Positions 1 to 8,332 are shown, counted from the first letter of the stretch. The stretch is DNA of 34,384 bases from Caccovicinus sp964425595 (GCA_964425595.1 CAYRMW010000021.1:1-34384), one strand, 5' to 3'. Numbers and translations are program-made. Notes: generated from the sequence alone by a model not told the origin.

Positions 1-86
1 TACCAAAAAATCAGGATGGGTGTTCATAATTTATTCATTCATGCGTTTGTCGTGCCCGCCGCCCCGCCATACCCGATATCTCGGGA

Positions 87-116
87 TTGCAGTCATCTGA
101 CCGTCATTGTTATCCT
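87..116 (+). promoter_or_regulatory. Candidate promoter of the XRE-type regulator
   Basis: TTGCAG (87-92) and TATCCT (111-116) are separated by 18 bp, about 30 bp before the regulator's start codon. A short inverted repeat, CCCGA-TATC-TCGGG (72-85), sits just upstream of the -35 and could be an operator, but that is a guess. The first 86 bases of the window otherwise show no gene I can support. Confidence 0.35.
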
Positions 117-145
117 GTAAGCAGGGAAGGGAGGGCCCGGGTTTT

Positions 146-373
146 ATGATCACATATGAACCCTTTTTTGCTACATTGAAACGAAAGCGAATCACGACAT
201 ACTACCTGGTCAACTCCTGCGGATTCTCCAAAGGTACGCTGGACAGCCTCAGACAGGGCAGGAACATCAATATCAGCACGCTCGATTACCTCTGTGATCT
301 GCTGCAATGCGAACCGAATGATATTATCCGCTATACACCGACAAATGCGCAGAAAAATCCCGCCAAGGAATAG
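146..373 (+). CDS. Small XRE/Cro-type helix-turn-helix regulator
   Basis: This is a 75-residue protein that is essentially one Cro/C1-type helix-turn-helix domain. The pattern is an N-terminal helix (residues 4-14), then TYYLVNSCGFSKGTLDSLRQG as the HTH, then a helix ending LCDLLQCEPNDII, the usual end of small XRE regulators in Firmicutes. The ATG at 146 is preferred over an upstream in-frame codon at 107 because the purine-rich stretch GGGAAGGGAGGG lies 10-20 nt before it and the HTH domain starts directly after it. It is the only plus-strand gene at this end of the window. It ends inside a bidirectional terminator shared with the flavodiiron gene. Its targets cannot be told from sequence; a DNA-binding role is inferred from the family. 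Confidence 0.75.
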   Translation: MITYEPFFATLKRKRITTYYLVNSCGFSKGTLDSLRQGRNINISTLDYLCDLLQCEPNDIIRYTPTNAQKNPAKE

Positions 374-413
374 GGAAGGATGACCGTCTCCCTATTCGCT
401 GAGCGGGATTTTT
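353..413. terminator. Bidirectional intrinsic terminator
   Basis: An 11-bp perfect stem (353-363 with 403-413, AAAAATCCCGC/GCGGGATTTTT) encloses a second 9-bp perfect stem (368-376 with 389-397). The T-run on the plus side and the A-run on the other side make it work in both directions. It can end the regulator transcript (+) and the flavodiiron transcript (-). The regulator's stop codon is inside the hairpin. Confidence 0.85.
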
Positions 414-426
414 CTTTTCTTCCGAT

Positions 427-1593
427 CTATCGGCAAAGTTTCCCGGCCATCGCTTCCAGCGCGGCATCCGTGCCGGCGTTCATCGCGGAGCGGATGGTGA
501 CCGTATTTTCGCAGATCGTGATATTCTTCATGCCTTCCAGGATGCCCCGCATCGTCTTGTTGGCCGTGGGGCCCCAAGAGCCGTTCTCCATCAGCGCCAC
601 CGTCCGGTTCTGATAGGTTTTTGCCTTCAGATGATGCAGAAAATCCTCCATGGGCGGGAAAACACCGCCGTCATAGGAAGCGGCTGCCAGAACCATCCGG
701 TCATAGCGGAAGGCCGACTCAACCAGAACGGCCACATCGGTACGGCACACATCATAATACACCACGTTCGTTTCGCCTTTTTCCTTCAGGATCTCCTCCA
801 GACGCCGCGCTGCTTTTGCCGTATTCCCATAAATGGACGCGCAGGCGATGACCACGCCCTTCTCTTCCGGCCGGTAGCTGCTCCAGGTATCATACTTTTC
901 CAGATAGTAGCCCAGATTTTCTTTTAACACCGGGCCGTGGAGCGGGCAGATCATCGCGATATCCAGGCCTGCAGCCTTTTTCAGGAGCGTCTGTACCGGC
1001 ATGCCGTATTTTCCGACGATATTGATATAATAGCGCCTGGCTTCAGCAATCCATTCCTCATTGCGGGAAATCGCGCCGAATGTACCGAACCCATCGGCGG
1101 AAAACAGCACTTTTTCCGCGGACTCATAAGTCACCATAACCTCCGGCCAGTGCACCATAGGCGCCATGTAGAAATGCAGGGTGTGGCTTCCCAGTTCCAG
1201 GCAGTCCCCCTCCTTTACCACGACCTTTCTCTCCTCCAGACCGGGAATCGCAAAAAACTGGCCGATCATGGTAAAGGTCTTTGCGTTGCCTACCAGTTTC
1301 ATCTGCGGATACTTCGTTGCCAGAACCTGCGTGCTTCCCGCGTGGTCAGGCTCCATATGGGAAACGATCAGGTAATCCGGCGTCCTGCCATCCAGCTCAC
1401 GCTCCAGATTCTCCATCCACTGCGCCGTGACCCGGTGATCCGCCGTATCCATCACCGCGATCTTCTCATCCAGGATCACGTAAGAGTTGTAGGACACGCC
1501 ATTGGGGACCGGATACTGGCTTTCAAATAAATCAATTTCCGTATCATCTACGCCAATATAACGAATTGCATCTGTAATGACCATCTCTGCCAT
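427..1593 (-). CDS. fprA: Flavodiiron protein (A-type flavoprotein)
   Basis: This 388-residue protein has the family's two-domain layout: a metallo-beta-lactamase-like diiron domain (about 1-250) and a flavodoxin domain (about 255-388, starting VVIACASIYGNTAKAA, the FMN phosphate loop). All diiron ligands of active members are present: H79, E81, D83 and H84 (HMEPDH), H148, D167 (SADGFG) and H229 (CPLHGP). Such proteins reduce O2 to water and/or NO to N2O in the cytoplasm of anaerobes, with electrons usually coming from rubredoxin. No rubredoxin domain is fused here and none is encoded nearby. The start has AAAGGAG 8 nt upstream. The gene has its own promoter (1689-1717) and a bidirectional terminator, so it is probably monocistronic. 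Whether O2 or NO is preferred cannot be read from the sequence. Confidence 0.93.
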   Translation of the reverse strand: MAEMVITDAIRYIGVDDTEIDLFESQYPVPNGVSYNSYVILDEKIAVMDTADHRVTAQWMENLERELDGRTPDYLIVSHMEPDHAGSTQVLATKYPQMKLVGNAKTFTMIGQFFAIPGLEERKVVVKEGDCLELGSHTLHFYMAPMVHWPEVMVTYESAEKVLFSADGFGTFGAISRNEEWIAEARRYYINIVGKYGMPVQTLLKKAAGLDIAMICPLHGPVLKENLGYYLEKYDTWSSYRPEEKGVVIACASIYGNTAKAARRLEEILKEKGETNVVYYDVCRTDVAVLVESAFRYDRMVLAAASYDGGVFPPMEDFLHHLKAKTYQNRTVALMENGSWGPTANKTMRGILEGMKNITICENTVTIRSAMNAGTDAALEAMAGKLCR

Positions 1594-1611
1594 TTTACAT
1601 CTCCTTTAATT

Positions 1612-1673
1612 GGTTTTGCGGGCGCGAAATCCCAGACGCCCGGCACACGGACAAAACGCCCCGGTTTTGCGGG
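1612..1673 (-). repeat. 11-bp direct repeat in the fprA leader
   Basis: The sequence GGTTTTGCGGG occurs at 1612-1622 and again at 1663-1673. The copies are 51 bp apart, both within the roughly 90-nt untranslated leader of fprA and downstream of its promoter. They could be regulator or RNA-binding sites; I know of no matching consensus. Confidence 0.45.
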
Positions 1674-1688
1674 TGTTTCATCGAGTTC

Positions 1689-1717
1689 AGGATAGCACGG
1701 GAACCATGGCTTGTCAA
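1689..1717 (-). promoter_or_regulatory. Sigma-A promoter of fprA
   Basis: On the minus strand TTGACA (1712-1717) and TATCCT (1689-1694) are spaced by exactly 17 bp, which places the start of transcription near 1682, about 90 nt before the fprA ATG. Confidence 0.7.
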
Positions 1718-1741
1718 GAAAGCCCCCGCCCAGCCGTCGCT

Positions 1742-3289
1742 TCATCCCCGGCTGCTGTCCAGCATGAACCAGAAGCACACACCGCCGGGCAGATTTTTGA
1801 CGCCAAACGGCTTTTGATGGGAATCCATGATCGCTTTAACAATGGAAAGCCCGATCCCGCTGCCTCCATAAGCCCTGGTCCTGGCTTTATCGACTTTATA
1901 GAATTTCCGCCACAGATTCGGCAGGTCTTCCTCAGGAATGGGCTTTCCTGTGTTGAAGACCGAAACGCAAACCTCATCGCCGTTTTCCTGGATGTCGATC
2001 ACGATCTGCCGCTCTCCATCCGCATGATTGATGGCGTTATTCAGATAATTCGTTACCACCTCTTCGATCTTAAACTCATCCGCCCATACATAACAGGGCC
2101 CGTTCTGACGAAATTCTACCGAAACGCCCTTCTGGGCGATCAGGATCTGCGCGGATGTGACTACCCCGCGGATCAGTTCCGTCAGATCAAACCGCTCCAT
2201 GACCGGCGCGTCATTCCCCGACTCCAGCGCACTCAGGGTAAGCAGCTGCTTGACCATCTTGTTCATCTTACCGGCCTCGTCCATAATGACCTCGCAGTAA
2301 TAGCCCCGGCTCTCCGGATCCTCAGCAAGCCCTTCCGTCAGCCCTTCCGCATACCCCTGGATCAGGGCGATAGGGGTCTTCAGCTCGTGAGATACGTTCG
2401 CTACGAATTCCTTACGCATCTCATCGATCTGGATCTTCTCTTCGATATCCCTCTGCAGCTGCAGATTCGCTGTCTTTAATTCGCCGATCGTCTCCCGCAG
2501 CCGGTCAGCAAGCGCGTTCATGCTGTGCCCCAGCACGCCGATCTCATCCGTCTCGTCTCCGGTGTAGTGGGCGTCAAAATCCAGATTGCTCATCCGCTCC
2601 GCCAGATGGGTCAGCGAGAGGATCGGCATGGTGATCCTTTTGGTCGTAAAAAAGATCAGGATACTGCCGAAAGCCAGCACAACGACCCCGATATAGGCCA
2701 GGAAACGATTGGACAGCGCCGCACTTTCCCGCACGCTGGCCACCGGCATGGACATGATGAACGTGGTGCTGTTGTCCGAAAAGAAGCCCCAGCATTCCAG
2801 ATAGTACGAATTGATCGATGGATCAAAGCTCTGCTGGATGGTATAATGATCGGTCTTTGACACCACCTCAAAGGGCTGCTCATTCTGGCCCAGGATGTTG
2901 CGCAGGAACCGCTCGCTCAGATAATCGCCCTGACGCTCGTTTGACAGGATAACTGCACTGTCCGACATGATCACAATGGAGATGTTGGAACTCTCGTTCA
3001 GGATGCGGATCAGCTTTCCTATGGGGCCTTCCTCCACCTGACTGTCGTTTCTCCTGGCTTGCTGGATCTGCCTCAGTTCATCGGCAAGATCCCCGCCGGA
3101 AGACCGCTGTATCTCCAGAAGTCTGTCCACCTGCGTGTACGCCTGCTCCAGATCCTTGACCTTTTCCGCCATATAATAGCCTTCTAGCCACCAGCTGTTC
3201 GCCACCCAGAGGATGACGATCGCACCGGCCATCAGACCGATAAAAATAAGGGTAAATCGGGTTCGAATCGAATGTTTCATAATGAACAT
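1742..3289 (-). CDS. Two-component sensor histidine kinase
   Basis: This 515-residue membrane kinase partners the response regulator just upstream. In order it has TM1 (about 12-32), an extracytoplasmic sensor domain (about 35-195), TM2 (about 196-216), HAMP (217-270), a HisKA domain with phospho-acceptor H301 in SHELKTP, and a HATPase domain. The ATPase domain has the N box (NYLNNA, 414-419), G1 (NTGKP, 446-450), F box (RKFYKVD) and G2 (GGSGIGLSI). All catalytic boxes are intact. The ATG at 3289 overlaps the regulator's TGA (TGATG); a TTG at 3292 and an ATG at 3280 are alternative starts. The sensor domain shows no cofactor motif I recognise, so the stimulus is unknown. The gene order and coupling make this a standard cognate pair. 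Confidence 0.9.
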   Translation of the reverse strand: MFIMKHSIRTRFTLIFIGLMAGAIVILWVANSWWLEGYYMAEKVKDLEQAYTQVDRLLEIQRSSGGDLADELRQIQQARRNDSQVEEGPIGKLIRILNESSNISIVIMSDSAVILSNERQGDYLSERFLRNILGQNEQPFEVVSKTDHYTIQQSFDPSINSYYLECWGFFSDNSTTFIMSMPVASVRESAALSNRFLAYIGVVVLAFGSILIFFTTKRITMPILSLTHLAERMSNLDFDAHYTGDETDEIGVLGHSMNALADRLRETIGELKTANLQLQRDIEEKIQIDEMRKEFVANVSHELKTPIALIQGYAEGLTEGLAEDPESRGYYCEVIMDEAGKMNKMVKQLLTLSALESGNDAPVMERFDLTELIRGVVTSAQILIAQKGVSVEFRQNGPCYVWADEFKIEEVVTNYLNNAINHADGERQIVIDIQENGDEVCVSVFNTGKPIPEEDLPNLWRKFYKVDKARTRAYGGSGIGLSIVKAIMDSHQKPFGVKNLPGGVCFWFMLDSSRG

Positions 3290-3966
3290 CAACCATCCAC
3301 TTCAAATTTGTAGCCCATGCCCCAGATGGTCTTGATGTATTCCCCCTTCGCGCCCAGTTTGCTGCGAAGCTTCTTCACATGGGTATCAATGGTACGGGCA
3401 TCGCCAAAATAATCATAATTCCATACATTATTCAGGATCTTTTCTCTGGACAGCGCCAGGCCCTGGTTCTCAATAAAGTAATTCAGCAGCTCAAACTCCT
3501 TATAACTTAAGTCGACCGGCTTTCCGTCGACCATCACCTGACGGGCCGCCTTGTCAATGCGTATCCCGCCCACTTCCGTGCTCTCCGCGCCGATCACATT
3601 CGTCCGGCGAAGGATGGCCTCTACCCGCGCGACCAGGATCTTGGGACTGAACGGTTTGGAAATGTACTCGTCTACGCCCAGGTTAAAGCCCTGGAGCTCG
3701 TCCCGCTCTTCTCCCCGGGCCGTCAGCATGATAATGGGCACCTTGGAATACTTCCGGATCGTCTTGCATACCTCCCAGCCGTCCATCTTCGGCATCATCA
3801 CGTCCAGAAGGATCAGCGCGATATCCTTCTGATTAAAAAAAATATCCACTGCTTCCTCTCCGTCCGCAGCTTCGATCACCTGGAATCCTTTATTTATCAG
3901 AAAATCCCTCACCAGCTTCCGCATCCTGGCTTCATCATCCACGACCAGAATTTTCAATCCATCCAT
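3289..3966 (-). CDS. OmpR/PhoB-family response regulator
   Basis: This 225-residue regulator has a receiver domain with the acidic pocket D10/D11, phospho-acceptor D55 (LLDVMMPK), T82 and K104 (SKPF). A C-terminal winged-helix DNA-binding domain follows (about 130-222), with the family signatures LSYKEFELL and GMGYKFEVDG. It begins at an ATG 7 nt after GGAGAAGG and is translationally coupled to the kinase gene. The promoter region carries a direct repeat with 11-bp spacing typical of OmpR-family binding sites, which suggests autoregulation. The neighbours (flavodiiron protein, KduI) are separate transcription units, so they do not identify the regulon. Confidence 0.93.
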   Translation of the reverse strand: MDGLKILVVDDEARMRKLVRDFLINKGFQVIEAADGEEAVDIFFNQKDIALILLDVMMPKMDGWEVCKTIRKYSKVPIIMLTARGEERDELQGFNLGVDEYISKPFSPKILVARVEAILRRTNVIGAESTEVGGIRIDKAARQVMVDGKPVDLSYKEFELLNYFIENQGLALSREKILNNVWNYDYFGDARTIDTHVKKLRSKLGAKGEYIKTIWGMGYKFEVDG

Positions 3967-4049
3967 CTATACCTTCTCCTTTGTTCATCGGGTGTTCTCT
4001 TTTGCTGCCGCCGGCAAAAACCACAGCGGACGCATCGTAAACTGTCATC

Positions 4050-4099
4050 ATTTTACCATTTTCTCCGCATATTTTCTACGATTTCACAGACATTTCACA
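4050..4099 (-). promoter_or_regulatory. Promoter and candidate direct-repeat operator of the two-component operon
   Basis: An extended -10 element, TGGTAAAAT (-10 hexamer at 4050-4055), lacks a good -35. Upstream of it the octamer TGTGAAAT is repeated at 4081-4088 and 4092-4099 (minus strand), 11 bp apart. A degenerate third copy lies near 4071-4078. This arrangement fits activation by an OmpR-family regulator bound to tandem half-sites. Confidence 0.45.
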
Positions 4100-4140
4100 A
4101 AGGAAGGATGATATAATCCCCGTCTTTTCCATTCCTGCGC

Positions 4141-4170
4141 AAAGAAAGCCCCGGAAACTGCTCCAGGGCT
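4141..4170 (-). terminator. Intrinsic terminator after kduI
   Basis: On the minus strand AGCCCTGGA and TCCGGGGCT form a 9-bp stem with one mismatch (4162-4170 with 4147-4155) around a 6-nt loop, followed by TTTCTTT. It lies 11 bp past the kduI stop codon. Confidence 0.8.
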
Positions 4171-4181
4171 CTCTTACAGGC

Positions 4182-5024
4182 TTACTTTAATTCGGTCGTC
4201 GGGATATTGTCCATATCGTCAAAGGTCAGGTTTTCTCCTCCCATCGCCCAGATGAAGGTGTAGTTGGAGGTGCCCGCACCGGCGTGGATGCTCCATGACG
4301 GACTGATCACCGCCTCCTCATTCTTCATGACAATGTGACGGGTCTCCTGTCCTTCGCCCATCATATGGAAAACAACGTTGTCCTCCGGCACCTCGAAATA
4401 CATATAGATCTCCATCCGTCTCTCATGCGTGTGGCAGGGCATGGTGTTCCATACGCTGCCCGGCTCCAGCGCCGTCATACCCATGGACAGCTGGCAGGTC
4501 TGCAGCACATCCGGGTGGATGAACTGATTAATGGTACGCTTATTCGCCGTCTCCATAGCGCCAAGCGGACGCTTCACCGCCTTGTCGATCGGCAGGTACG
4601 TGGTCTTGTACGAACAGTGCGCCGGGGCGCTGACCATGTAGAATTTCGCCGGCTGCGCCGGGTCATCGCTGGCAAAGGTCACCTTCTTCGTCCCCTTGGT
4701 GATGTAGAGGCAATCCTTATAATTCATGTGAAAGGTCTCCTCGTCCGCCTTGATCACGCCGGCGCCGCCGATATTGAAGATACCGATCTCTCTTCTCTCC
4801 AGGAAATAGCCGGTGCCAAAATTTGCCCAGACGTCGATGCCTTTATCGATCGGCACTTCCTCCGTCGTCGGCATGCAGCCCAGGGTCACCATGCGGTCCA
4901 CGTGGGAGTACACGGCCACCACCTCGTTCGACACATACAGATTCTGGATCAGAAACTCCCTGCGGGTTTCCTCCGTGGTATAACGCTTAAAGTCTCTTTG
5001 ATTGCAGGAATAACGAATATCCAT
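4182..5024 (-). CDS. kduI: 5-keto-4-deoxyuronate isomerase
   Basis: This 280-residue cupin enzyme converts 5-keto-4-deoxyuronate (from pectin or glycosaminoglycan breakdown) to 2,5-diketo-3-deoxygluconate in the cytoplasm. The zinc ligands known from the E. coli enzyme are all present at an offset of two: H198 and H200 (PCHTHER), E205 and H247 (SWSIHAG). Length and ends match the family. The ATG follows AAAGGAGGAG by about 6 nt. The next step enzyme, KduD, is not in the window and no pectinase or lyase is nearby, so the gene is separated from its usual partners. It is 46 bp downstream of nfnB with no visible promoter of its own, so it is probably co-transcribed with it. Confidence 0.95.
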   Translation of the reverse strand: MDIRYSCNQRDFKRYTTEETRREFLIQNLYVSNEVVAVYSHVDRMVTLGCMPTTEEVPIDKGIDVWANFGTGYFLERREIGIFNIGGAGVIKADEETFHMNYKDCLYITKGTKKVTFASDDPAQPAKFYMVSAPAHCSYKTTYLPIDKAVKRPLGAMETANKRTINQFIHPDVLQTCQLSMGMTALEPGSVWNTMPCHTHERRMEIYMYFEVPEDNVVFHMMGEGQETRHIVMKNEEAVISPSWSIHAGAGTSNYTFIWAMGGENLTFDDMDNIPTTELK

Positions 5025-5070
5025 ATAAAACTCCTCCTTTTACTCTGATGATCCGACGGCTCGTGACGGT

Positions 5071-6471
5071 TTATTCCGCATGTCCGCCGCCGGACAGATA
5101 TGCATGGATCCCCTTCGCCCCGGTCTTTCCGGCTTCCATGGCCAGGATGACGGTGGCGGCGCCGGTCACGGCATCGCCGCCGGCGTAGACGCCTTCCTTG
5201 GTGGTCCTGCCGGTATCTTCCTCGGCGATAATGCATTTTCTCTTATTGACAGTAAGGCCTGCCGTGGTGCTGGAGATCAGCGGATTGGGCGAAGTCCCCA
5301 GCGCCATGATCACGGTATCCACCTCGATCGTAAAATCCGAACCCTCGATCTCGACCGGTCTCCTCCTTCCGGAGGCATCAGGCTCGCCCAATTCCATCCG
5401 GCGCACGACCACGCCCCTGACCCAGTCATTCTCATCCGTCAGGATCTTGACCGGATTGGTCAGCAGGTTAAAGATCACGCCCTCTTCTTTCGCGTGGTGA
5501 ACTTCCTCTGCACGGGCGGGAAGCTCCGCCTCGGACCGGCGGTAGACGATATGAACCTCCGCGCCCAGGCGGAGAGCCGTCCTGGCCGCGTCCATCGCCA
5601 CATTTCCGCCGCCGACGACCACGACCTTCTTCCCGCGCATGATCGGGGTATCGTAATCATCGCGAAAGGCCTTCATCAGATTATTCCTGGTCAGATACTC
5701 ATTGGCCGAGAAAACGCCGTTGGCATTCTCGCCGGGTATCCCCATAAAGCGGGGAAGTCCCGCGCCGGAACCGATAAAGACCGCCTGAAAGCCCTCTTCT
5801 TCGATCAGCTGGTCGATGGTCACGGATTTTCCGATGATGACATTCGTTTCGATCTTTACGCCCAGTTTCTTTACGTTCTCCACCTCATGGCGCACCACGG
5901 TGTTCTTTGGCAGACGGAACTCGGGAATGCCGTAGGTCAGCACGCCGCCGGGCTCATGCAGGGCTTCAAAGATCGTTACTTCATAGCCCAGCTTGGCCAG
6001 ATCGCCCGCGCAGGTCAGCCCGGCAGGGCCGGAGCCGATGACAGCGACCTTCTTTCCATTGGTCTTCTCCGGTTTCGGAGGGACAAAGCCGTTCTCTCTG
6101 GACCAGTCCGCCACGAAACGCTCCAGTTTTCCGATGGAGACCGGCTCGCCCTTGATCCCGCGGACGCACTTGCCCTCGCACTGGCTTTCCTGTGGGCACA
6201 CACGGCCGCACACGGCGGGAAGGGCAGAGGATTCCGCGATGATCTCCGCCGCCCGCTGAAAATCGCCCTTTTCCACTTCGCGGATAAAACCGGGAATATT
6301 GATCGAAACCGGACATCCCCCCATGCATCTGGCATTGTTTTTGCACTTCAGGCATCTGGCCGCCTCTTCCATCGCCTCTTCCTCGTTGTAGCCCAGGCAG
6401 ACTTCATCAAAATTCGCGGCGCGTACTTTGGGGTCCTGTTCGCGCACCGGTACCTTTTTTAATCCATCCAT
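5071..6471 (-). CDS. nfnB: NfnB-type large subunit of NADH-dependent ferredoxin:NADP+ oxidoreductase (GltD-like)
   Basis: This 466-residue protein belongs to the family of glutamate synthase small subunits. An N-terminal two-[4Fe-4S] domain has cysteines C40, C43, C49, C53 and C88, C92, C98, C102. Then come a FAD-binding GSGPAG motif (about 147-152) and an NADPH-binding GGGNVAMDA motif (about 290). It starts one base into the stop codon of the upstream gene (TAATG), so the two are translationally coupled. That partner is a ferredoxin-NADP reductase-like NfnA, and no large glutamate synthase subunit is present. This pairing points to the bifurcating transhydrogenase Nfn, which reduces two NADP+ with reduced ferredoxin plus NADH. 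Automated pipelines often label it glutamate synthase, which the context does not support. Confidence 0.82.
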   Translation of the reverse strand: MDGLKKVPVREQDPKVRAANFDEVCLGYNEEEAMEEAARCLKCKNNARCMGGCPVSINIPGFIREVEKGDFQRAAEIIAESSALPAVCGRVCPQESQCEGKCVRGIKGEPVSIGKLERFVADWSRENGFVPPKPEKTNGKKVAVIGSGPAGLTCAGDLAKLGYEVTIFEALHEPGGVLTYGIPEFRLPKNTVVRHEVENVKKLGVKIETNVIIGKSVTIDQLIEEEGFQAVFIGSGAGLPRFMGIPGENANGVFSANEYLTRNNLMKAFRDDYDTPIMRGKKVVVVGGGNVAMDAARTALRLGAEVHIVYRRSEAELPARAEEVHHAKEEGVIFNLLTNPVKILTDENDWVRGVVVRRMELGEPDASGRRRPVEIEGSDFTIEVDTVIMALGTSPNPLISSTTAGLTVNKRKCIIAEEDTGRTTKEGVYAGGDAVTGAATVILAMEAGKTGAKGIHAYLSGGGHAE

Positions 6472-7361
6472 TAATTGTCACCTCCGCAATGTCCGCACCC
6501 GCCGTGATGGGTGGCGCCTTCCTGTGCCTTTAACATGGCCCGTCCTTCCTGCGTCCTGTACATCTGCTGACGTTTCATCGCCTCGTCGAAATTGACCAGA
6601 TGGCCGTCGAATTCCGGTCCGTCTACACAGGCAAATTTCACTTCGCCTCCTACGCTTAAACGACAGGCGCCGCACATGCCGGTCCCATCCACCATGATCG
6701 GGTTCATGCTGACGATCGTGGGAATCTGCAGTTCCCTGGTCAGCAGGCAGACAAATTTCATCATGATCACCGGGCCGATGGCCACGCACACATCGTAATG
6801 CCTGCCCTGACCGGCCACCAGATCCCGGAGAACATCGGTCACCATCCCCTTGCGCACATAGGAGCCATCGTCTGTGGTGATATAAAGGTTCCCCGCCTGG
6901 GCCCGCATCTGCTCTTCCAACAGGATCAGATCCTTGGTCTTTGCGCCGATGATCACGTCCGCGTCGATCCCATGCTGACGCATCCACTTCACCTGCGGAT
7001 ATACGGGAGCCGTACCCACGCCCCCGGCGATAAACAGGTATTTCTTCTTTTTCACTTCCTCGGGATCTTCTTTGACAAACTCGGAGGGCTGTCCCAGGGG
7101 ACCCGCAAAGTCCCGGAAAGCATCGCCGGCCTGCAGATACGACATCTTCAAGGTCGAAGCGCCTACGATCTGAAATACGATGGTAACCGTTCCCTTTTTC
7201 CGGTCAAAGTCACAGATGGTCAGAGGGATCCGCTCTCCCGTCTCATCCATCTTGACGATCACAAATTCACCTGGCTGGCACCGTTTGGCTACCCGTGGTG
7301 CTTCCACGTCCATCAGATAGATCTTATCGGCCAGCTTTTCTGCTTTTAAGATTTTATACAT
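6471..7361 (-). CDS. nfnA: NfnA-type small subunit of NADH-dependent ferredoxin:NADP+ oxidoreductase
   Basis: This 296-residue protein is of the ferredoxin-NADP reductase/PyrK type. It has an FAD-binding barrel (1-100, with RIPLTICDFD), a NAD(H)-binding domain (IAGGVGTAPVYP from about 111) and a C-terminal [2Fe-2S] site with C230, C233 and C245, plus D225 in MVDGTGMC. In structurally studied Nfn small subunits an Asp helps hold this cluster, and D225 is the candidate. The ATG lies 7 nt after AGGAGGAAC. It is coupled to nfnB, with which it would form the bifurcating transhydrogenase that balances NADH, NADPH and reduced ferredoxin. The protein ends with an unusual tail, THHGGCGHCGGDN (284-296), carrying a possible metal site. 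The alternative label, a sulfide or dihydroorotate dehydrogenase subunit, is less likely because no PyrD or PyrF is adjacent. Confidence 0.82.
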   Translation of the reverse strand: MYKILKAEKLADKIYLMDVEAPRVAKRCQPGEFVIVKMDETGERIPLTICDFDRKKGTVTIVFQIVGASTLKMSYLQAGDAFRDFAGPLGQPSEFVKEDPEEVKKKKYLFIAGGVGTAPVYPQVKWMRQHGIDADVIIGAKTKDLILLEEQMRAQAGNLYITTDDGSYVRKGMVTDVLRDLVAGQGRHYDVCVAIGPVIMMKFVCLLTRELQIPTIVSMNPIMVDGTGMCGACRLSVGGEVKFACVDGPEFDGHLVNFDEAMKRQQMYRTQEGRAMLKAQEGATHHGGCGHCGGDN

Positions 7362-7378
7362 GCTGTTCCTCCTGCTGT

Positions 7379-8275
7379 TTAATGGATCTCAATCTCATAC
7401 TCTGCCTGGAATTCCCCGCCGGCCTCCAGCTTGTTCACGCCATCCCGGCCGCTCAGCTCGCCATGCCAGCCCTCCCGGTCGCAGCGCCCGAACCATGGCT
7501 CAAGGCAGACAAACGGGTGCGTCTCCTCCATCGTCCACACACCCAGGTAGGGAATGCCCGGGCAGCGGACCGTCACATAGGGTTCCTTGTCCGGCAGCAG
7601 AAGACTGACCTGCTCTACCTGTCCCTCATCAAAAATATAGGTCAGCGCCCTGGTAAAGAAGCCCGGCTCCACCGGCACCTTTCCTTCTGTCAGGGCCAGT
7701 CTGCCGGAAAGGGCATCCGCCTGATACCCCTCCTTATCCGGCGCCAGGTAATGGAGGGACTCTTTCTGCCCGGCACAGTGGAAATCCAGCGTAAAATCGT
7801 GGACCGTCAGCCCTTTCGGCGTCTTAAAGGCGGGATGGCCGCCGATCATGAAATACATGACGCCGTCGCCGGTATTCCTCACCTTCCACATCACCTTCAA
7901 TGTCCTTCCCTCCAGACAGTGCCCTGCCATCAGGGCAAAGGAAAACGGGTAGATCTCCATGGTTTCCGGCGTCGATTCCAGCCGATACCACACCTCATTC
8001 CCGGTGCGGGACAGCAAAGCAAATTCCTTATCCCGGGCAAAGCCGTGGGACGTGATCGCGTAAGTCTTTCCCTGGTAGCGGTACTGATCATCATAGCTCC
8101 TTCCAACGAAGGGAAAGAGGATCGGCGCGTGACGCTTCCAGATCTTCGGATCGCCTTCCCAGATCACCTCACGGTCACGGGCTTTGTCATAGATCCTGGC
8201 AAGCTCAGAACCCCGGGCGTTGATCTCCACGAGCAGATCCTGATTTTCCAGTACCGTTTTTGTTTCTCCTATCAT
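7379..8275 (-). CDS. Aldose 1-epimerase family protein (LacX-like)
   Basis: This 298-residue protein is of the galactose-mutarotase superfamily, LacX branch. It shows the branch's conserved segments PILFPFVGR, TSHGFAR, GGHPAF and CLEPWFGRCD. Mutarotases interconvert alpha and beta anomers of sugars in the cytoplasm, with His and Glu as catalytic pair; here the His of HGFAR or GGHP and the Glu of LEPW are candidates. GAGAGGAGAG precedes the ATG. It sits between folA and nfnA (57 bp and 17 bp gaps) in an apparent operon, and there is no sugar operon nearby. Its real substrate is therefore unknown; it may act on a hexose phosphate or another sugar. Confidence 0.85.
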   Translation of the reverse strand: MIGETKTVLENQDLLVEINARGSELARIYDKARDREVIWEGDPKIWKRHAPILFPFVGRSYDDQYRYQGKTYAITSHGFARDKEFALLSRTGNEVWYRLESTPETMEIYPFSFALMAGHCLEGRTLKVMWKVRNTGDGVMYFMIGGHPAFKTPKGLTVHDFTLDFHCAGQKESLHYLAPDKEGYQADALSGRLALTEGKVPVEPGFFTRALTYIFDEGQVEQVSLLLPDKEPYVTVRCPGIPYLGVWTMEETHPFVCLEPWFGRCDREGWHGELSGRDGVNKLEAGGEFQAEYEIEIH

Positions 8276-8332
8276 GTGGAACTCTCCTCTCCTGATTTCT
8301 CTCCCTTAACACGCAAGCGCGGTGCGGCTGCA

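Noticed and set aside
1..120. Short plus-strand frame open from the window start to a stop near 120
   Set aside because: No ribosome binding site or recognisable sequence; composition is not convincing, and it overlaps the putative regulator promoter.
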